DNA from: Candidatus Zixiibacteriota bacterium
Lineage (GTDB): Bacteria > Zixibacteria > MSB-5A5 > GN15 > FEB-12
Assembly: GCA_040756055.1 (NCBI GenBank)
Contig: JBFLZR010000006.1
Span: 1-64,000, forward strand
DNA length: 64,000 nucleotides
Direction of reading: 5' to 3'
How positions within the stretch are numbered: position 1 is the stretch's first letter; every line of letters begins with the position of its first letter. Both the position numbers and the translations under genes were made by a program. This document shows, one piece after another, positions 15,447 through 23,378 of this stretch. The notes under the pieces were generated by a model. The model had not been told where the DNA came from and did no database searches. It worked only from the letters and a program-made list of their open reading frames with translations.

Positions 15447-16055
15447 TTACCAGACTAAGACAAGTCCTCCACCCGCAGTAACAAAGACGTTGGTTCCGTT
15501 ATCAGGGATTACCCCAGCAACGCCCAGAAAAGGCCGGATTTCTTCTCTTTGAGCGAAGCCAAAAGTCAAACCCAGGTCCATGCTTGCCTGCGTTCTCTCC
15601 CAGGCGTGACCAGTGAGGACACCAAAGGTATGAGACAAATAAGGCTGCACCACAAATTGGGAGGAGACATAAAGGTTGTCGTACACCGCAAGTCCGACCA
15701 GAAAAAAATTCTGTCTCCCATAGTGGACTGTATGCTCGGCGGCGGTAAAGCCTGCAAGCACGGCAACGCCGAATACATTCCTTTTGTTACCTTGCTTGAT
15801 GTGGTAGGTGAAGGCGGTTGAGTATGATTTGGTATTGGCATCGGTGTTATGGGCGATGGAGGCGGAGAAATCCAAATTTCCGGCAATTCTATAGCCAATA
15901 GTCCCCCCGCCGCCGCCCACGTCGCGCCCGAACATAAGCGAGCCGGCAAGCCCGATTCCGTGTTCACCGTCGCGAAGGTACTCGCTTTGGGCGGTTACAT
16001 CGGTCGAAAACAGGGCTGCGGTGATCACGGCGAAGAAGATTATTTTGCGAAACAT
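15447..16055 (-). CDS. Secreted/outer-membrane protein, tandem family member 4
   Basis: The 202 residues have a signal peptide ending TAQ and the family's mature N-terminus SEYLRDGEHGIGLAG. The body is beta-rich, with alternating hydrophobic residues and many aromatics. The shared blocks are TFTYHIKQGNKRNVFGVAV and EIRPFLGVAGV, and it ends GGGLVLVW. This looks like a small beta barrel but I recognise no named family. GAGGAGGGA precedes the ATG. It is the last and most divergent of four consecutive paralogues on the minus strand. Confidence 0.8.
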   Translation of the reverse strand: MFRKIIFFAVITAALFSTDVTAQSEYLRDGEHGIGLAGSLMFGRDVGGGGGTIGYRIAGNLDFSASIAHNTDANTKSYSTAFTYHIKQGNKRNVFGVAVLAGFTAAEHTVHYGRQNFFLVGLAVYDNLYVSSQFVVQPYLSHTFGVLTGHAWERTQASMDLGLTFGFAQREEIRPFLGVAGVIPDNGTNVFVTAGGGLVLVW

Positions 16056-16065
16056 ATATCCCTCC

Positions 16066-16680
16066 TCAAATCACGGCGACCAGACCGGCGCCTAAGGTTG
16101 TATAGTAATCGGTGGACCAGCTATCGGGGAGGTCGATGCCGATGTTTACGAACGGGCGGAGTCTCTTGTTGTGAAACAGACAGACAGCCAGTTTTCCGCC
16201 AATGTTTCCTTGTACTCCGTCAGAGGCGTTATCGGTCCGGAACGCGAAGAGACTCGAGAGCGACGGCTGCAGAAGTACCTGCTCTGAAATGTAGAAGTTC
16301 TTAAACGCAGCAATACCAATCAGAAAAGAATTTAGCGCGCCGTAATGGTATCGGCTATGTTCGATTGATTGAAAGCCGCCTGTCAGACCGACTCCAAATA
16401 AACTTCGGTCAGTGCCGTGCCTCAGGTAGAACGTGATTGTCCCGGTGTGACTCCTCTGCTCAAAGTCGCTATTGTTAGAATAGGAATAGCACAGATCCGC
16501 GAATCGACTTATTGTCGCGCCAATACTCACGCCCGCTCTGTCCACGTAATCTCCATTGGACAAAATCCCGCGTAAACCGAGGCCGCTTTCCCCGGGGCGC
16601 AGGAACTCGCCCTGGGCGAAGGCATTGGATGACAGAATAGCGACTGTCAGCGTGAGAAAGACGCGGGTGATATTTTTCAT
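16066..16680 (-). CDS. Secreted/outer-membrane protein, tandem family member 3
   Basis: The 204 residues have a signal peptide ending NAFAQ, then GEFLRPGESGLGLRG. Blocks shared with member 4 are TITFYLRHGTDRSLFGVGL and the stretch FLIGIAAFKNFYISEQVLLQ (FLVGLAVYDNLYVSSQFVVQ in member 4). RLRPFVNIGID matches the family's (I/L)RPF motif. It ends GAGLVAVI. It lies 10 bp before member 4, so both are probably one transcript. Predicted beta barrel; function unknown. Confidence 0.82.
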   Translation of the reverse strand: MKNITRVFLTLTVAILSSNAFAQGEFLRPGESGLGLRGILSNGDYVDRAGVSIGATISRFADLCYSYSNNSDFEQRSHTGTITFYLRHGTDRSLFGVGLTGGFQSIEHSRYHYGALNSFLIGIAAFKNFYISEQVLLQPSLSSLFAFRTDNASDGVQGNIGGKLAVCLFHNKRLRPFVNIGIDLPDSWSTDYYTTLGAGLVAVI

Positions 16681-16750
16681 TTGGACCTCGTGAATTTTCT
16701 CTTATTAGGTTTCTTGAGTCAGAATTCATGTTCCTTGCTGAGGAGTCTGT

Positions 16751-17419
16751 TCAAAATGCCGTCAGTACTCCGGCTTCAATTGTCCCGTAGGTGTCCGTTC
16801 CTCCTTTGTCTTCGAAACCGATCCCGACCGCGAAGAATGGTCGGATCGGTTCTTTCGGCAGGAGGGCAATTCTAAAGCGACCTCGCATCTCGGCTATTGC
16901 TCCGTCCGGCCTGGACTCCAACGCGGTGAGAATTACACCGGACAGAATTAACTGCATCGCGAAAATGTTTCTCGCTTGGTAATTTGAGAAGATTGTAACA
17001 CCGAGAACGAGATCATTGCGATCCCAGTAGAGGGAATTGTACGGTGTGGGATTAGCCGTTTCTGCACTGGAATATCCCGCCATCAATCCCGCCCCAGCCA
17101 TTCCCCACGCCTTTTGACTCTTCAAGTAGTAGGTAAAAGTCGCCCGGTAGTCTTTCACCTGGATGTAGTCTCTATCTCTGTAAGAAAGACTGATCTCAGT
17201 GATGCCTTTGTAACTGAAGCCGGCAGTAACTGACCAGCTTTCCTGGCCTTCGAAAGACGAAATCGGTGTCTCGTTAAGGGCCAATCTTTCTGAAAAACCC
17301 CAATTGTGTAAAGCAAATAAGCCGCTTTCGCCGGGGTGCAGGAACTCGCCCTGAGCGAAGGCGGTGGATGACAGAACGAGAGTGATAATTGTGAGTACGA
17401 TTATACGCTTAATTAACAA
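16751..17419 (-). CDS. Secreted/outer-membrane protein, tandem family member 2
   Basis: The 222 residues start at TTG (17417-17419) with GGGAGG four bases before it. The signal peptide ends TAFAQ, followed by GEFLHPGESGLFALH. It shares TFTYYLKSQKAWGMAGAGL and PIRPFFAVGIG with its neighbours, and ends EAGVLTAF. A TTGACA-17-TATACT promoter lies at 17465-17493, so this gene starts its own unit. Function unknown. Confidence 0.82.
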   Translation of the reverse strand: MLIKRIIVLTIITLVLSSTAFAQGEFLHPGESGLFALHNWGFSERLALNETPISSFEGQESWSVTAGFSYKGITEISLSYRDRDYIQVKDYRATFTYYLKSQKAWGMAGAGLMAGYSSAETANPTPYNSLYWDRNDLVLGVTIFSNYQARNIFAMQLILSGVILTALESRPDGAIAEMRGRFRIALLPKEPIRPFFAVGIGFEDKGGTDTYGTIEAGVLTAF

Positions 17420-17464
17420 AGAGACCTCCCGTTAAATGGCGTGATATAATGATTGACGATTCAG

Positions 17465-17493
17465 AGTATACTAATAACAGAAGGAATTGTCAA
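17465..17493 (-). promoter_or_regulatory. Sigma70-type promoter of family member 2
   Basis: On the minus strand TTGACA (17493-17488), 17 bases, then TATACT (17470-17465). It lies about 45 bases before the TTG start. The leader matches the one of the next paralogue (ATCATTATATCACGCC, then GGGAGG). Confidence 0.82.
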
Positions 17494-17527
17494 TGTTTGG
17501 GCGCAAGAGGCGAAGCTGAGTGGCCTT

Positions 17528-18163
17528 TTATAATACCGCCAGTAGGCCGAGCCCGGCAACCCCGTTAATATCGCTTCCCGAAAGACTCCCCTGCGTGCCT
17601 CCAATCATTAGATACGGCCTCAGGTTACCGCGACAGCCGAAGATTGTGGTGAGACTCAGGCTGACGTTAGACTCGACACTTTTGAAGTGATCGGTGACAC
17701 CATTGTCGCTATTGTACAAGAACGCGAAAGTTCCGCCGATACTTACCTGAATGTCCGGATGTGGGTACATATTGTCGTACCCCGTTACGCCGGCTATGAG
17801 GAAGTGATAGGTGCGAGTAGAATAGCTCCAGGATGACTCTTCGAGTTTGACAACATCGTATCCAACGTTAACAGCGAAGCCGGTGAGGTGCTTTCCCATT
17901 TGCCGTTTGGAGTGTATGGCTATCATGGCAGAATATTCGTCTCCCGATTCATCGGCACCGATATAGCTGAAAGCCAGGTCGAAGCTCCCTATAATGGAGA
18001 TTCCGGCGGTCAGTCCGGTGCCGGTAGGGCTGGTTGCGAATGTGGTTATTGGCCCGCCACCTAAACAGCTTTCGCCCTTGCGCAGGAACTCGCCCTGGGC
18101 GAAGGCATTGGATGACAGAACGAGAGTAATAACCGCGAGCACGATTATACACTTTGTCAACAA
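17528..18163 (-). CDS. Secreted/outer-membrane protein, tandem family member 1
   Basis: The 211 residues start at TTG (18161-18163) with GGGAGG four bases upstream; a second TTG follows directly. The signal peptide ends NAFAQ, followed by GEFLRKGESCLGGGP. It is the least conserved in the middle but keeps NLRPYLMIGGT and the end GLGLLAVL. Its promoter and leader are nearly the same as those of member 2, which suggests gene duplication including the control region. Function unknown. Confidence 0.82.
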   Translation of the reverse strand: MLTKCIIVLAVITLVLSSNAFAQGEFLRKGESCLGGGPITTFATSPTGTGLTAGISIIGSFDLAFSYIGADESGDEYSAMIAIHSKRQMGKHLTGFAVNVGYDVVKLEESSWSYSTRTYHFLIAGVTGYDNMYPHPDIQVSIGGTFAFLYNSDNGVTDHFKSVESNVSLSLTTIFGCRGNLRPYLMIGGTQGSLSGSDINGVAGLGLLAVL

Positions 18164-18209
18164 AGAAACCTCCCATTTTGATGGCGTGATATAATGATTG
18201 ACTGGTCAA

Positions 18210-18238
18210 ATTATAACGAAACCGGAACGATTTGTCAA
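18210..18238 (-). promoter_or_regulatory. Consensus sigma70-type promoter of family member 1
   Basis: On the minus strand TTGACA (18238-18233), 17 bases, then TATAAT (18215-18210): perfect hexamers at the ideal spacing. The leader to the gene is about 45 nt and holds GGGAGG. Confidence 0.88.
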
Positions 18239-18325
18239 TGTTTTGAATCTCGTGCCAACGCTACAAGCCAACTGAGCAGTTTCGCTACAAGACCTGAGGA
18301 AGTGACTCTCGTTCGGCCCTTTGTC

Positions 18326-18748
18326 ATGGAAAAGAAAGTCAATGGCAAGATGTGGTTTCTCAGGATAGCGATGACGTATCTGGGGACACCGTATGTGTGG
18401 GGCGGCGATGACCCATCGGGGTTCGACTGTTCAGGATACGTTATCGAGTGCTTGAAATCGGCAGGTCTGGTCGGCGAGAGGGATGATTACTCCGCTGACG
18501 GACTGCTGAAGCTTTTCGAAGATAAAATCGTCGAACGACCGGTAAAGGGAGGGCTGCTGTTCTATCTGAACGAGCGGGGGAGAGCGGTTCACGTGACGAT
18601 TTGTCTGGATGAGCATTTTCAGATTGGAGCATCGGGAGGTAGTTCGAGTACGAAAGATGTCGGCAGTGCGTGGCGTGACAATGCCTTCGTGAAAATCAGG
18701 CCGATACGTTTTGACGCGAAAAAGATGAAGATCGTCGATTTATTCTGA
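18326..18748 (+). CDS. NlpC/P60-family cysteine peptidase
   Basis: Predicted cell-wall endopeptidase or amidase domain of about 130 residues. It has YLGTPYVWGGDDPSGFDCSG with the catalytic Cys in FDCSGYV and His in RAVHVTICL. No signal peptide or SH3 domain is visible. The start is unclear: ATG at 18326 or 18347, neither with a good ribosome-binding site, and the open frame extends to 18194 over the divergent promoter. Without an export signal it may act in the cytoplasm or on incoming murein peptides. Confidence 0.8.
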   Translation: MEKKVNGKMWFLRIAMTYLGTPYVWGGDDPSGFDCSGYVIECLKSAGLVGERDDYSADGLLKLFEDKIVERPVKGGLLFYLNERGRAVHVTICLDEHFQIGASGGSSSTKDVGSAWRDNAFVKIRPIRFDAKKMKIVDLF

Positions 18749-18787
18749 GATCTTCCGGGATATGTCAGATAAACGCCGCAAGGCGGC

Positions 18788-19288
18788 TCATTCCATGGTG
18801 CGGAGGGCGCGGATAAGTTCGCCGGGGCTTTGCAGCGACATGAGCTCCTCGCGGAACGATTCGTATTGAAGCATCTCGGCGAGCGACTTGAAGACTTTCA
18901 GGTAGAGGTTGTCATCATAGGGCGGGGCCGCCATCACGAAAAACAGGTGCGACAGGCTGTGGTCGGGGGCATCGAAATCATACCCCTCGGTTGACCGCGC
19001 GAAAGCTATCATGAAGTCTTTGGCCTGCATCGAGCGAATGTGCGGGAAGGCCACACCGTGACCGATAGCGGTGGTGGCTTTCTTTTCGCGATTGATAAAA
19101 TCCAGCAGAAGTTTGTTGCGATTGCCGATACGGTTGCCGACTTCAAGCAACGACACGAGTTCTTCAATGATCGCTTCTTTACCCCGCTGGCGCCACTTAT
19201 CGACCGATTCCTCTTCGCCGAGAGGCTCGATCTCGGTGGTCATTTCCAGCTTAACGAGGTCTTCTCTGAAATATCGCGACAAATTCAT
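18788..19288 (-). CDS. PTS EIIA (fructose/nitrogen type) domain protein
   Basis: The 166 residues contain an EIIA-type phosphocarrier domain with the phosphorylated His in HGVAFPHIRS, and IAFARSTEGYDFDAPDHS and LFFVMAAPP as in PtsN. No EIIB/EIIC membrane partner is adjacent, so a regulatory PtsN-like role is more likely than sugar uptake. The first 25 residues (NLSRYFREDLVKLEM...) are the usual PtsN start. A second, shorter EIIA lies at 61230-61682. Confidence 0.9.
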   Translation of the reverse strand: MNLSRYFREDLVKLEMTTEIEPLGEEESVDKWRQRGKEAIIEELVSLLEVGNRIGNRNKLLLDFINREKKATTAIGHGVAFPHIRSMQAKDFMIAFARSTEGYDFDAPDHSLSHLFFVMAAPPYDDNLYLKVFKSLAEMLQYESFREELMSLQSPGELIRALRTME

Positions 19289-19806
19289 AGTAAATGTATC
19301 GGTAACAAGGTGTTACAAATTAAGGCCATTATACGTATAGAATGAGGCGGTTGTCAACGGGGTTGTTGAAAAAGTGGTAGACCGGCAGGTCTCACAATCC
19401 GCGTAGCAGACTTATGTGATCTGGCGTTTGTGCCGCTCTTGAGTTTATGTGTCAGGTCACAATTTCTGCAAGCAGAAATCAAGACCTGACACAACGGCGT
19501 AAGGGTTATTCAACAAGCCTCAAGTTGTGGGGCACCCGTGTACCCTGGCGGGACAAGACGGTGGGGTACCCAAGTTTAACCTACCGTTGTGTGGGGCAGA
19601 TGAGGACATCTGCCGCCCACGAAGCGCATTTACAGGACCTGCCGGAACTGGCCGCAGGGAGTGTCGAAACCTCTCCGCTATGCGGAGACCCTGACGGGCA
19701 GGGGATTTCGACCTACCGTTGTGTGGGGCAGGTGAGGACATCTGCCGCCCACGAATCAGGTCACAATTTCTGCAAGCAGAAATCAAGACCTGACACAACA
19801 GCGTAG
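19289..19806. other. Non-coding interval with duplicated hairpin elements
   Basis: It holds two copies each of R5 (19449-19495 and 19755-19799) and R6 (19580-19622 and 19712-19754), with one short R3 copy (19662-19714). R5 is GTCAGGTC...GACCTGAC around a perfect TTTCTG-CAAG-CAGAAA. R6 is GGCAGATG-AGGA-CATCTGCC. No gene is seen. The promoter for the PTS gene must lie at the left edge, but no clear hexamers were found. Confidence 0.85.
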
Positions 19807-21033
19807 TTAGGTTGTGACGTCGGAAGATTGAGGTGTTGAACGTGCTTTTGCCGGGGCGCGAAGTCTGGCGGCGATGTCGGCGTTTTGCGGGTCGGTGATG
19901 TCGAAGCGGGCGTGATGTCGCGCCGTAAGCGAGACAGCATCGGTGGGGCACGATTCGATACAGATGCCGCAGGCGAAGCAGTCCGGGATGGTTTTGTCTT
20001 TCTTGAGGATGGCATCCATGACGGTCGATGGGCAGGCGGCGTTGCAGGCCTGGCAGGCGGTGCATTTGGTGTAGTCGACTTTGATATTGAAAATAGCCAG
20101 TTTCTCAAAAAACCATGATACCAGTCCGAACGGACAGGCAAAGTGGCACCACGGGCGGTAGACGAACAGCGCGGCGACCAGCACGATAGCGACGAAAATG
20201 ATGCCGGCGGCGGTCATGGCGGTGGGGTTGAAGATTTTGAACGGGTCGATAGCGCCTATAAAATCAAACGCCCACAAAACGCCAATCAGAGTAAACGCCA
20301 CGAAGACCGTGATGCGCACGCCGTTGGAGAGCCAGAAGGGTGGTTTGTATTGTTTGATGATGCCTTTGCGGTCGACTTTGTTTCGACCGAGTCGGAAGAG
20401 GAAATCCTGAAGCAGCCCGAATTGACATCCCCACGAGCAGATAAATTTGTTGGCGAGCACAACTGTCAGCAGGAAAATTCCCAGGGCGACTATACGGGGC
20501 CAGAACACGGTTTCGTGGGCGGCGATAAGATAGACAGCATCTTTGACCGTGCCCATCGGGCTGGGGTCCGAGCCGAGCACGATGCCGAAGATGACGAAGC
20601 CCGAGGCGAGCAGGATTTTTCGTTTGCGCGGGGTGAGTTTTCTTTTCAACATCAGCACGAACGGGATCGGCAGGACAATAAACCACATCAGGAATTTTAT
20701 GAAGATCTTCATCCAGTTCTTGGATTGTTCTTCGGAGTATTTGATCATCATTTTGCCGATCGCGGCGGCGGCTTGTTCGGTGGTCAGGTTGAGTTCGGTC
20801 AGTGTTGTTGTGGCGGCGTGGGTGCTGTCGATTTTGAGCGCCATGAGAACGGGCTTGAGGGGGATATTGTTCGCTTTAGCAATGGCTGCCGGGGAGGAAT
20901 CGGGGGAGTCGATTATGATTTGGTGTGTTTCGATCTTTTCGGGTTTGTCTCCCCAGAGGTTTACGGATAGGGTGGAGAAAAGTACTGCGGCAGCTATGAT
21001 GCCGATTGCGGTCAGATAAGGTTTTGTTTTCAA
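19807..21033 (-). CDS. Membrane polyferredoxin (NapH/CcoG-like 4Fe-4S protein)
   Basis: The 408 residues start with a membrane segment, then a periplasmic-looking 100-residue stretch. About five further membrane helices carry SWGCQFGLLQDFLFR and HFACPFGLVSWFFEK, the Cys-containing motifs of NapH/NosR/MauN-type proteins. A C-terminal two-cluster ferredoxin domain follows (CTACQACNAACP, CFACGICIESCP). Such proteins move electrons between the quinone pool and periplasmic or cytoplasmic partners. No nap, nos or cco genes lie next to it, so the partner is unknown. The cytochrome at 52.2 kb is a possible but unlinked partner. Confidence 0.88.
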   Translation of the reverse strand: MKTKPYLTAIGIIAAAVLFSTLSVNLWGDKPEKIETHQIIIDSPDSSPAAIAKANNIPLKPVLMALKIDSTHAATTTLTELNLTTEQAAAAIGKMMIKYSEEQSKNWMKIFIKFLMWFIVLPIPFVLMLKRKLTPRKRKILLASGFVIFGIVLGSDPSPMGTVKDAVYLIAAHETVFWPRIVALGIFLLTVVLANKFICSWGCQFGLLQDFLFRLGRNKVDRKGIIKQYKPPFWLSNGVRITVFVAFTLIGVLWAFDFIGAIDPFKIFNPTAMTAAGIIFVAIVLVAALFVYRPWCHFACPFGLVSWFFEKLAIFNIKVDYTKCTACQACNAACPSTVMDAILKKDKTIPDCFACGICIESCPTDAVSLTARHHARFDITDPQNADIAARLRAPAKARSTPQSSDVTT

Positions 21034-21124
21034 TGTCGGTTCCGGTTGTGTGGTTTCACTTATTGGGTTAAACCGGTGACGGCGGGAAATTGTTCAAAAA
21101 ATTGGGGGGGTTATTGCACGCATA

Positions 21125-22117
21125 TTAGTCCTCCCGCTTAGCTAACAATCTCTTTTTCAACAAACCGGCTATCTTGGAGCACCTTGTATCAGGATGCTCG
21201 GCAATCAATCTGGTATATAGCTCGATTTCCTCGTCTTCAGTCATTTCGCGTGTCACTGACCATAACCGACTCTTTACATACCCAGAGTTGGGGAATTTTG
21301 ACAACATCTCACGATTTAAGACTCGTATGTCATGGGAGCCACCTCTCATCCCTTCCCAAACACTTTTAGAATATACTCTAGAGAGATAGTAACATTTTTC
21401 AGTGAAAGGACTGTTTGGGTATTCACTCTCGATTTGTCCGAATATCTGAGACGACCGGTCGGTATCGTTTTTTGACCAGCCACGACTAGCCTGCTCAATC
21501 TTCCTTAGGACTTCTTCCTCCTGCCCGTGTGGCGCAACGATACTGAATGTCAATACGTTAGAAAGTTCACTTTCAAACTCAATCACTACAGAATAGGTTC
21601 CCTCCGGGATAAACGGAAACCGGTTAGGTAGCACAACGTAGCCAGTGTTCAATTCCATCGATCTAAATAGTTCTAGGAGATTAAAACTGTCATAATCCGA
21701 TTCACCAGCGTCCAGCAAAAGGTCGCCGGGACCTCCCGCAAAGGAGAATTTCAAGCCAGTGTGTTTCATTTGTTTGCCATCGCTGTCAGTTAACAAAATG
21801 TGAAACTGGCGATGATTGGGCGCACTTACTCCGTAGGTTCTTATCGTATCCAATGCAATATTTGTTAGAGTAACATCAAGCCACACTGGCTCATAAAGTA
21901 CATATTCCTGTTTGTCCAAGGCGATCTCAATCTCCCATTTGTTGTCGGATGCGTAAGTGGTGGAGAATGACAGAAGCGTTGCTAAGAGAAGTATCAATGA
22001 CTTTCGGATTGTCGAAACCTCTCCCCTGAGACGGGAGACCCGCACTGGCCCGCCATTGGGCGAATTGGGAAACACGGGGTTTCGACCTATCAGGACGGTA
22101 TCATGTGTTTCAGGCAT
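21125..22117 (-). CDS. Secreted protein with Ig-like and TPR-like parts; N-terminus encoded by a repeat
   Basis: The 330 residues start at ATG 22117, with GGGAGG five bases upstream. The first 37 residues (MPETHDTVLIGRNPVFPNSP...) are largely the translation of palindromic repeat R3 (22008-22090). A typical signal peptide core (KSLILLLATLLSFSTTYA) only begins afterward. The mature protein has a beta-sandwich resembling BsuPI/Ig-like domains (ALDKQEYVLYEPVWLDVTLT) and a helical, TPR-like C-terminus. The repeat seems to have landed between start codon and signal peptide without breaking frame. Alternatively translation starts at an undetected codon near 22000. Function unknown. Confidence 0.65.
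   Translation of the reverse strand: MPETHDTVLIGRNPVFPNSPNGGPVRVSRLRGEVSTIRKSLILLLATLLSFSTTYASDNKWEIEIALDKQEYVLYEPVWLDVTLTNIALDTIRTYGVSAPNHRQFHILLTDSDGKQMKHTGLKFSFAGGPGDLLLDAGESDYDSFNLLELFRSMELNTGYVVLPNRFPFIPEGTYSVVIEFESELSNVLTFSIVAPHGQEEEVLRKIEQASRGWSKNDTDRSSQIFGQIESEYPNSPFTEKCYYLSRVYSKSVWEGMRGGSHDIRVLNREMLSKFPNSGYVKSRLWSVTREMTEDEEIELYTRLIAEHPDTRCSKIAGLLKKRLLAKRED
22008..22090. repeat. R3 palindromic repeat lying in a gene's 5' coding region
   Basis: ATTGTCGAAACCTCTCCCC to GGGGTTTCGACCTAT, with an inner TCCC/GGGA stem and GGCCCGCCATTGGGCG. It follows the long-form layout of 9982-10062. It is in frame with the protein start at 22117. Confidence 0.85.
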
Positions 22118-22142
22118 TTCATCCTCCCGCGTTTTAGTCTTA

Positions 22143-22179
22143 TCTGCCATAAAGACGGATGCGGGGAGGGGTTTGTCAA
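22143..22179 (-). promoter_or_regulatory. Conserved promoter-like module, copy 1
   Basis: On the minus strand TTGACAAAC-CCTC, seven variable bases, CCGTCTTTATGGCAGA. The same module with the same spacing precedes the next gene (22995-23031), and both continue to GCGGGAGGAT before the ATG. TTGACA is a good -35; the -10 is not clear. The conserved CCGTCTTTATGGCAGA block may be an operator or a transcript start region. Confidence 0.6.
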
Positions 22180-22197
22180 GTGCGGGGTGTTGCCGGG

Positions 22198-22971
22198 CTA
22201 CTCGTCTTCCTCGACTGGTTTGCCAGACGCGACTCCGCCACAGCGGCCTAACGTGCGCGCGAATGGATCGAAACACCTGAAAGCTACCAAGGGTACGATG
22301 CCGAACTCGGGACGAAAGGCATGAACGTTCACATCCTTCATGAGGATATACCAGAGCGACGTGGTCTCGGTGGCTTCCGGTGATCTCCTGGAATCGTCAC
22401 CTAATGGCGCAAAGTCCAAGAGATAACCTTCAATTCGCTGCGGCGCCGGCACCCAGTGGTTGTGCTCGAATATCAGCGCATCTCTAAATGTACCCGGAGT
22501 TGGGGCAGCAGATAACCTTGGTTCAGGGTCGTATGTGAGGGGCATGCACAAGCGAATGTTGCGCCACCGGTTGTCATCCGGACCGGATGTCTGAGGATTC
22601 CAACAGACTATTTTGAGCAACTGGCCCGTGTTCGCATCTATATAGACTTGGCTGTTCCAATCGTCTGGCCCGAATAAGTTGGTGTCGGAACTGTTTCGTT
22701 TCATTTTGATGTCCTGAAACTCCACGAGCCACGCCGCACGGCCATTTATCAGCCGATGGAGGTGGGGTGATAGTGTATCCTGCATAACCTGCGAGCGCTG
22801 TGCAGCTAGTACTTTGTCAGACGAAAAGCCTCTGGTATCTGCAAAGCCGGTGTAGGCGAGGGCCATCGCGATAGCCGAATCGGCGTCGGGCACCGGGCCG
22901 GGCTGGGCTTTGGCAGCAGAGAAGCAGAGCAGGCACAGAATTATCGAAATATATAGTCGCTGATGGAGCAT
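22198..22971 (-). CDS. Secreted PepSY-like protein
   Basis: The 257 residues have a signal peptide (IILCLLCFSAAKA-Q). The middle holds AWLVEFQDIKMKR and VYIDANTGQLLKIVC, which resembles the PepSY fold (aromatic strand, then Y-I-D-A-x-T-G). The rest, including LIFEHNHWVPAPQRIEGYLL, is unrecognised. The ATG at 22971 has GGGAGG eight bases upstream. Its leader matches that of the neighbouring secreted-protein gene, so the two are probably co-regulated. PepSY domains often inhibit proteases or sense the envelope; the role here is open. Confidence 0.7.
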   Translation of the reverse strand: MLHQRLYISIILCLLCFSAAKAQPGPVPDADSAIAMALAYTGFADTRGFSSDKVLAAQRSQVMQDTLSPHLHRLINGRAAWLVEFQDIKMKRNSSDTNLFGPDDWNSQVYIDANTGQLLKIVCWNPQTSGPDDNRWRNIRLCMPLTYDPEPRLSAAPTPGTFRDALIFEHNHWVPAPQRIEGYLLDFAPLGDDSRRSPEATETTSLWYILMKDVNVHAFRPEFGIVPLVAFRCFDPFARTLGRCGGVASGKPVEEDE

Positions 22972-22994
22972 TGTTATCCTCCCGCATAAATCTA

Positions 22995-23031
22995 TCTGCC
23001 ATAAAGACGGTTAAATTGAGGCGTTTGTCAA
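22995..23031 (-). promoter_or_regulatory. Conserved promoter-like module, copy 2
   Basis: TTGACAAAC-GCCTC, seven variable bases, CCGTCTTTATGGCAGA on the minus strand. It is identical in layout to copy 1 at 22143-22179 and sits 25-60 bases before the ATG of the PepSY-like gene. Confidence 0.6.
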
Positions 23032-23260
23032 TCAGTGAAGATGTCGGGTTTCCGGATTGTCGAAACCTCTCCGCTACGCGGCGACTCTAACGAGCAGGGG
23101 TTTCGACCTACATTTGTTTGAGATAGACCTTATTGCGGGCAAATATAGTCTTGTTTTTTTATTGGTTGGGATCCCACAGTCCCGCCAAAGGCGGGATGGC
23201 GCACCCGGAGTTGGTTCTTTCGAGGCGGAGAGGGGACAAGGAGGCAAAAAATCGGTCTAC
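23032..23260. other. Divergent intergenic region with an R3 repeat
   Basis: The R3 short form lies at 23056-23111 (ATTGTCGAAACCTCTCCGC...GGGGTTTCGACCTAC). The rest has no protein-like frame. A CCCGCC/GGCGGG hairpin at about 23183-23198 is another small inverted repeat. Confidence 0.75.
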
Positions 23261-23289
23261 TTGACTTATATTGTGGAAAAGCGTACATT
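23261..23289 (+). promoter_or_regulatory. Likely promoter of the aspS operon
   Basis: TTGACT (23261-23266), 17 bases, TACATT (23284-23289), about 90 bases before the aspS start. No T-box or other leader structure was recognised in that stretch. Confidence 0.6.
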
Positions 23290-23378
23290 TCCGCCGCAAG
23301 TTGGCCTGCCGGGGCGATTTAGCTATTGCCGGCAGGTGCCGATATTTAATTAAACGGCAGACAGTTAGAGAGGAGTTA

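Noticed and set aside
20143-20970. Plus-strand ORF of 275 codons
   Set aside because: It is antisense to the polyferredoxin gene and is low-complexity (Asp/Glu/Gly/His rich), a typical codon-bias shadow.
23290-23378. T-box leader for aspS
   Set aside because: No T-box sequence (TGGNACCGCG) or specifier stem is visible.
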